This document shows, piece after piece, positions 62,438 through 64,000 of a stretch of 64,000 nt of DNA; the stretch's first letter is position 1, and each line of letters begins with the position of its first letter. The stretch lies in the NCBI RefSeq assembly GCF_029892155.1, contig NZ_JARZAG010000001.1, positions 124,001-188,000 on the forward strand, in the 5' to 3' direction. The translations under genes were made by a program, and so were the position numbers. The notes under the pieces are model-generated. The model worked only from the letters and a program-made list of their open reading frames with translations, had not been told where the DNA came from and ran no database searches. Source of the stretch: Kitasatospora sp. GAS204B. GTDB lineage: Bacteria > Actinomycetota > Actinomycetes > Streptomycetales > Streptomycetaceae.

Positions 62438-63571
62438 ATGCCGAAGACCCTTGTGGTGACCAATGACTTTCCCCCGCGCCCAGGCGGAATCCAGGCCTTC
62501 GTCCACAACATGGCGATCCGCCAGCCGGCCGGTGACATTGTGGTGTATGCCTCATCCTGGCGGGACGGCCGGGAGGTCGCCCGGTTCGACGCCGAGCAGC
62601 CGTTCCCGGTGATCCGGGATCGGAGCACGATGCTGCTGCCCACGCCCCGGGTCACCAGGCGCGCCGCCGAACTGCTCCGGGCCGAGGGGTGCGACACCGT
62701 CTGGTTCGGCGCGGCCGCGCCGCTGGGCCTGATGGCACCCGCGCTGCGCCGCGCCGGCGCGCGCCGGCTGCTCGGCATGACGCACGGCCACGAGGCCGCC
62801 TGGGCCCAGCTGCCGGCCGCCCGCCAGTTGCTGCGGCGGATCGGCGAGGGCACCGACACGCTCACCTACCTCGGCGAGTACACCCGCTCGCGGATCGCCG
62901 GGGCCGTGGGCCCGGGCCCGGCCGCGCGGATGGTCCAACTGCCGCCGGGGGTGGACGAGAAGACCTTCCATCCGGAGTCGGGCGGCGCCGAGGTGCGGGC
63001 CAGGCTCGGGCTGACGGACCGTCCGGTGGTGGTCTGCGTCTCCCGGCTGGTGCCGCGCAAGGGGCAGGACACCCTGATCGCCGCGCTGCCGCGGATCCTG
63101 GCCGCCCAGCCGGACACGGTGCTGCTGATCGTCGGTGGTGGGCCCTACCTGGCGGACCTGCGCCGGCTCGCCGACGCCAAGGGCGTGGCCGCCTCGGTGC
63201 GGTTCACCGGCGAGGTGCCGTGGGCCGAGCTGCCGGCCCACTACGGGGCCGGGGACGTCTTCGCGATGCCCTGCCGGACCAGGCGCGGCGGGCTGGACGT
63301 GGAGGGGCTCGGCATCGTCTACCTGGAGGCCTCGGCCACCGGGCTGCCGGTGGTGGCGGGCGACTCCGGGGGCGCGCCGGACGCGGTGCTGGAGGGCGAG
63401 ACCGGCTACGTGGTGCCCGGCGGCTCGCCCGGCGCGGTCGCCGAGCGGATCACCCGGCTGCTCGGCGACGAGGCGCTGCGCCGCGAGCTCGGCGCGGCCG
63501 GGCGGCGCTGGGTGGAGGACGCCTGGCGCTGGGACCTGCTGGCCCAGCGCCTGACCGGCCTGCTGAGCTGA
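62438..63571 (+). CDS. pimB: PimB-like GT4 alpha-mannosyltransferase
   Basis: 377-aa GT-B glycosyltransferase. N-terminal motif TLVVTNDFPPRPGGIQAFVHN (in two parts) matches the PimB/GDP-mannose-dependent monoacylated alpha-(1-6)-PI-mannoside mannosyltransferase family; C-terminal nucleotide-sugar site VVCVSRLVPRKGQD, LPPGVDEKTF and the EGLGIVYLEASATG E-x7-E pattern. ATG 62438 chosen; GTG 62429 is the alternative. It adds the second mannose to phosphatidylinositol mannoside in the family; the exact acceptor here is inferred. Confidence 0.9.
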   Translation: MPKTLVVTNDFPPRPGGIQAFVHNMAIRQPAGDIVVYASSWRDGREVARFDAEQPFPVIRDRSTMLLPTPRVTRRAAELLRAEGCDTVWFGAAAPLGLMAPALRRAGARRLLGMTHGHEAAWAQLPAARQLLRRIGEGTDTLTYLGEYTRSRIAGAVGPGPAARMVQLPPGVDEKTFHPESGGAEVRARLGLTDRPVVVCVSRLVPRKGQDTLIAALPRILAAQPDTVLLIVGGGPYLADLRRLADAKGVAASVRFTGEVPWAELPAHYGAGDVFAMPCRTRRGGLDVEGLGIVYLEASATGLPVVAGDSGGAPDAVLEGETGYVVPGGSPGAVAERITRLLGDEALRRELGAAGRRWVEDAWRWDLLAQRLTGLLS

Positions 63572-63585
63572 GCAGCGCCGGCACT

Positions 63586-63645
63586 GTGTCGACCGGCGTT
63601 GTGCCGACCGGAGTTGGGCCGACCGGCGTTGGGCCGATCAGCGCT
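63586..63645 (+). repeat. Four 15-bp tandem units
   Basis: Units at 63586-63600, 63601-63615, 63616-63630 and 63631-63645 follow the pattern g(t/g)g(t/c)cga(c)cggcgtt, the first three near-identical and the last more diverged. They lie between the two convergent genes, after the GT stop. Confidence 0.75.
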
Positions 63646-63652
63646 GACCAGC

Positions 63653-64000
63653 TCAGCGCTGGTAGAGGGCTTCGATCTCGCCGGCGAAGTCCTTCAGCAC
63701 CACGTTCCGCTTGAGCTTGAGCGAGGGCGTCAGGTAGCCGTTGGCCTCGGAGAAGTCGGTCTGCAGGATCCGGAACTTCTTCACCGCCTCGGCGTGCGAG
63801 ACCGCCTTGTTGCCCTCGTCCACCGCCTCCTGGACGGCGGCCAGCAGCTGCGGGTCGTCCACCAGCTCGGCCAGGGTGGCGGGTTGGCGGTTGTTCAGCT
63901 CCAGCCACCTGGGCAGGAACTCCTCGTCGATGGTGACCAGGCAGGCGATGAACGGCCTGCGGTCGCCGACCACCATCACCTCGCCGATCAGCGGGTGCGC
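63653..64000 (-). CDS. Long-chain acyl-CoA ligase, C-terminal part
   Basis: 115 codons from the window edge to the stop at 63653: the C-terminus of an adenylate-forming enzyme. The end GYLTPSLKLKR contains the conserved lysine of acyl-AMP synthetases, and VMVVGDRRPFIACLVTIDEE is the usual hinge/subdomain segment. The N-terminal 80% lies outside. It is FadD15-like by its ending; it is convergent with the pimB-like gene. Activation of fatty acids to CoA esters is the family role. Confidence 0.9.
   Translation of the reverse strand, partial: AHPLIGEVMVVGDRRPFIACLVTIDEEFLPRWLELNNRQPATLAELVDDPQLLAAVQEAVDEGNKAVSHAEAVKKFRILQTDFSEANGYLTPSLKLKRNVVLKDFAGEIEALYQR

Overview
The window is very high-GC DNA with strong G/C third-position bias, GTG/TTG starts, leaderless promoters (TANNNT about 6-7 nt before a start codon) and perfect GC-rich stem-loops between genes. 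Gene content and order (glnA, RDD protein, DUF4191, lipA, lipB; sucB, lpdA, pepA, cobS/T/U; ctaC-ctaD-ctaF next to qcrC-qcrA-qcrB and ctaE; trpD; NlpC/P60 paralogues; pimB-like glycosyltransferase) point to a chromosomal core region of a Streptomycetaceae actinobacterium (Streptomyces or Kitasatospora type). No tRNA, rRNA, insertion sequence, prophage or CRISPR array was seen.

Layout. 1-3.98 kb: accessory block with a threonine-synthase-like PLP enzyme (cut by the window edge), an isopenicillin-N-synthase-like Fe oxygenase and a divergent acyl-CoA-dehydrogenase-like flavoprotein, then a remnant small ORF and a three-copy inverted/direct repeat. 4-9.3 kb: glutamine synthetase with a four-box GlnR operator, RDD membrane protein, DUF4191 protein, lipoyl synthase and octanoyltransferase. 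9.6-16.9 kb: large HTH/TPR-like regulator, FAD amine-oxidase-like enzyme, TIGR01777 epimerase, DUF2510 membrane protein, alpha/beta hydrolase, DUF4240 protein. 17.1-17.8 kb: VapBC-like toxin-antitoxin pair. 17.9-23.1 kb: 2-oxo-acid dehydrogenase E2 and E3, leucyl aminopeptidase. The lipoate genes lipA/lipB make the cofactor used by this E2. 23.4-25.9 kb: late cobalamin genes cobU-cobT-cobS. 26-29.2 kb: methyltransferase, DUF3043 membrane protein, phage-shock pair PspA/PspAA. 29.3-37.5 kb: nadA, oxidoreductase, Lrp regulator, PLP decarboxylase, GNAT acetyltransferase, ErpA-type Fe-S carrier, lipoprotein, PfkB kinase. 37.6-39.0 kb: cysteine desulfurase-TusA fusion.

39.4-48.7 kb: the respiratory III-IV block. 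ctaC-ctaD-ctaF run rightwards, while ctaE-qcrC-qcrA-qcrB run leftwards with 4-nt overlaps; an L,D-transpeptidase and a small GntR regulator lie between them. 49.2-55.7 kb: degenerate receiver protein, trpD, a SufS-like cysteine desulfurase behind a SAM-IV-type riboswitch, an Lrp-type RAM-domain protein overlapping a rhomboid protease, a zinc-ribbon protein and an NYN-domain protein. 55.8-60.8 kb: three tandem NlpC/P60 cell-wall hydrolase paralogues, the middle one behind a ydaO-type (c-di-AMP) riboswitch, then a secreted HExxH peptidase. 60.9-64 kb: GT87-type mannosyltransferase, PimB-like GT4 glycosyltransferase and the C-terminus of a long-chain acyl-CoA ligase.

Most of the window is conserved housekeeping sequence. 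The parts most likely to hold something new are the left accessory block, whose two oxidoreductases each lack a canonical residue, the NlpC/P60 cluster with a riboswitch on only one paralogue, and the degenerate receiver. All assignments are from reading the sequence; no database search was run.
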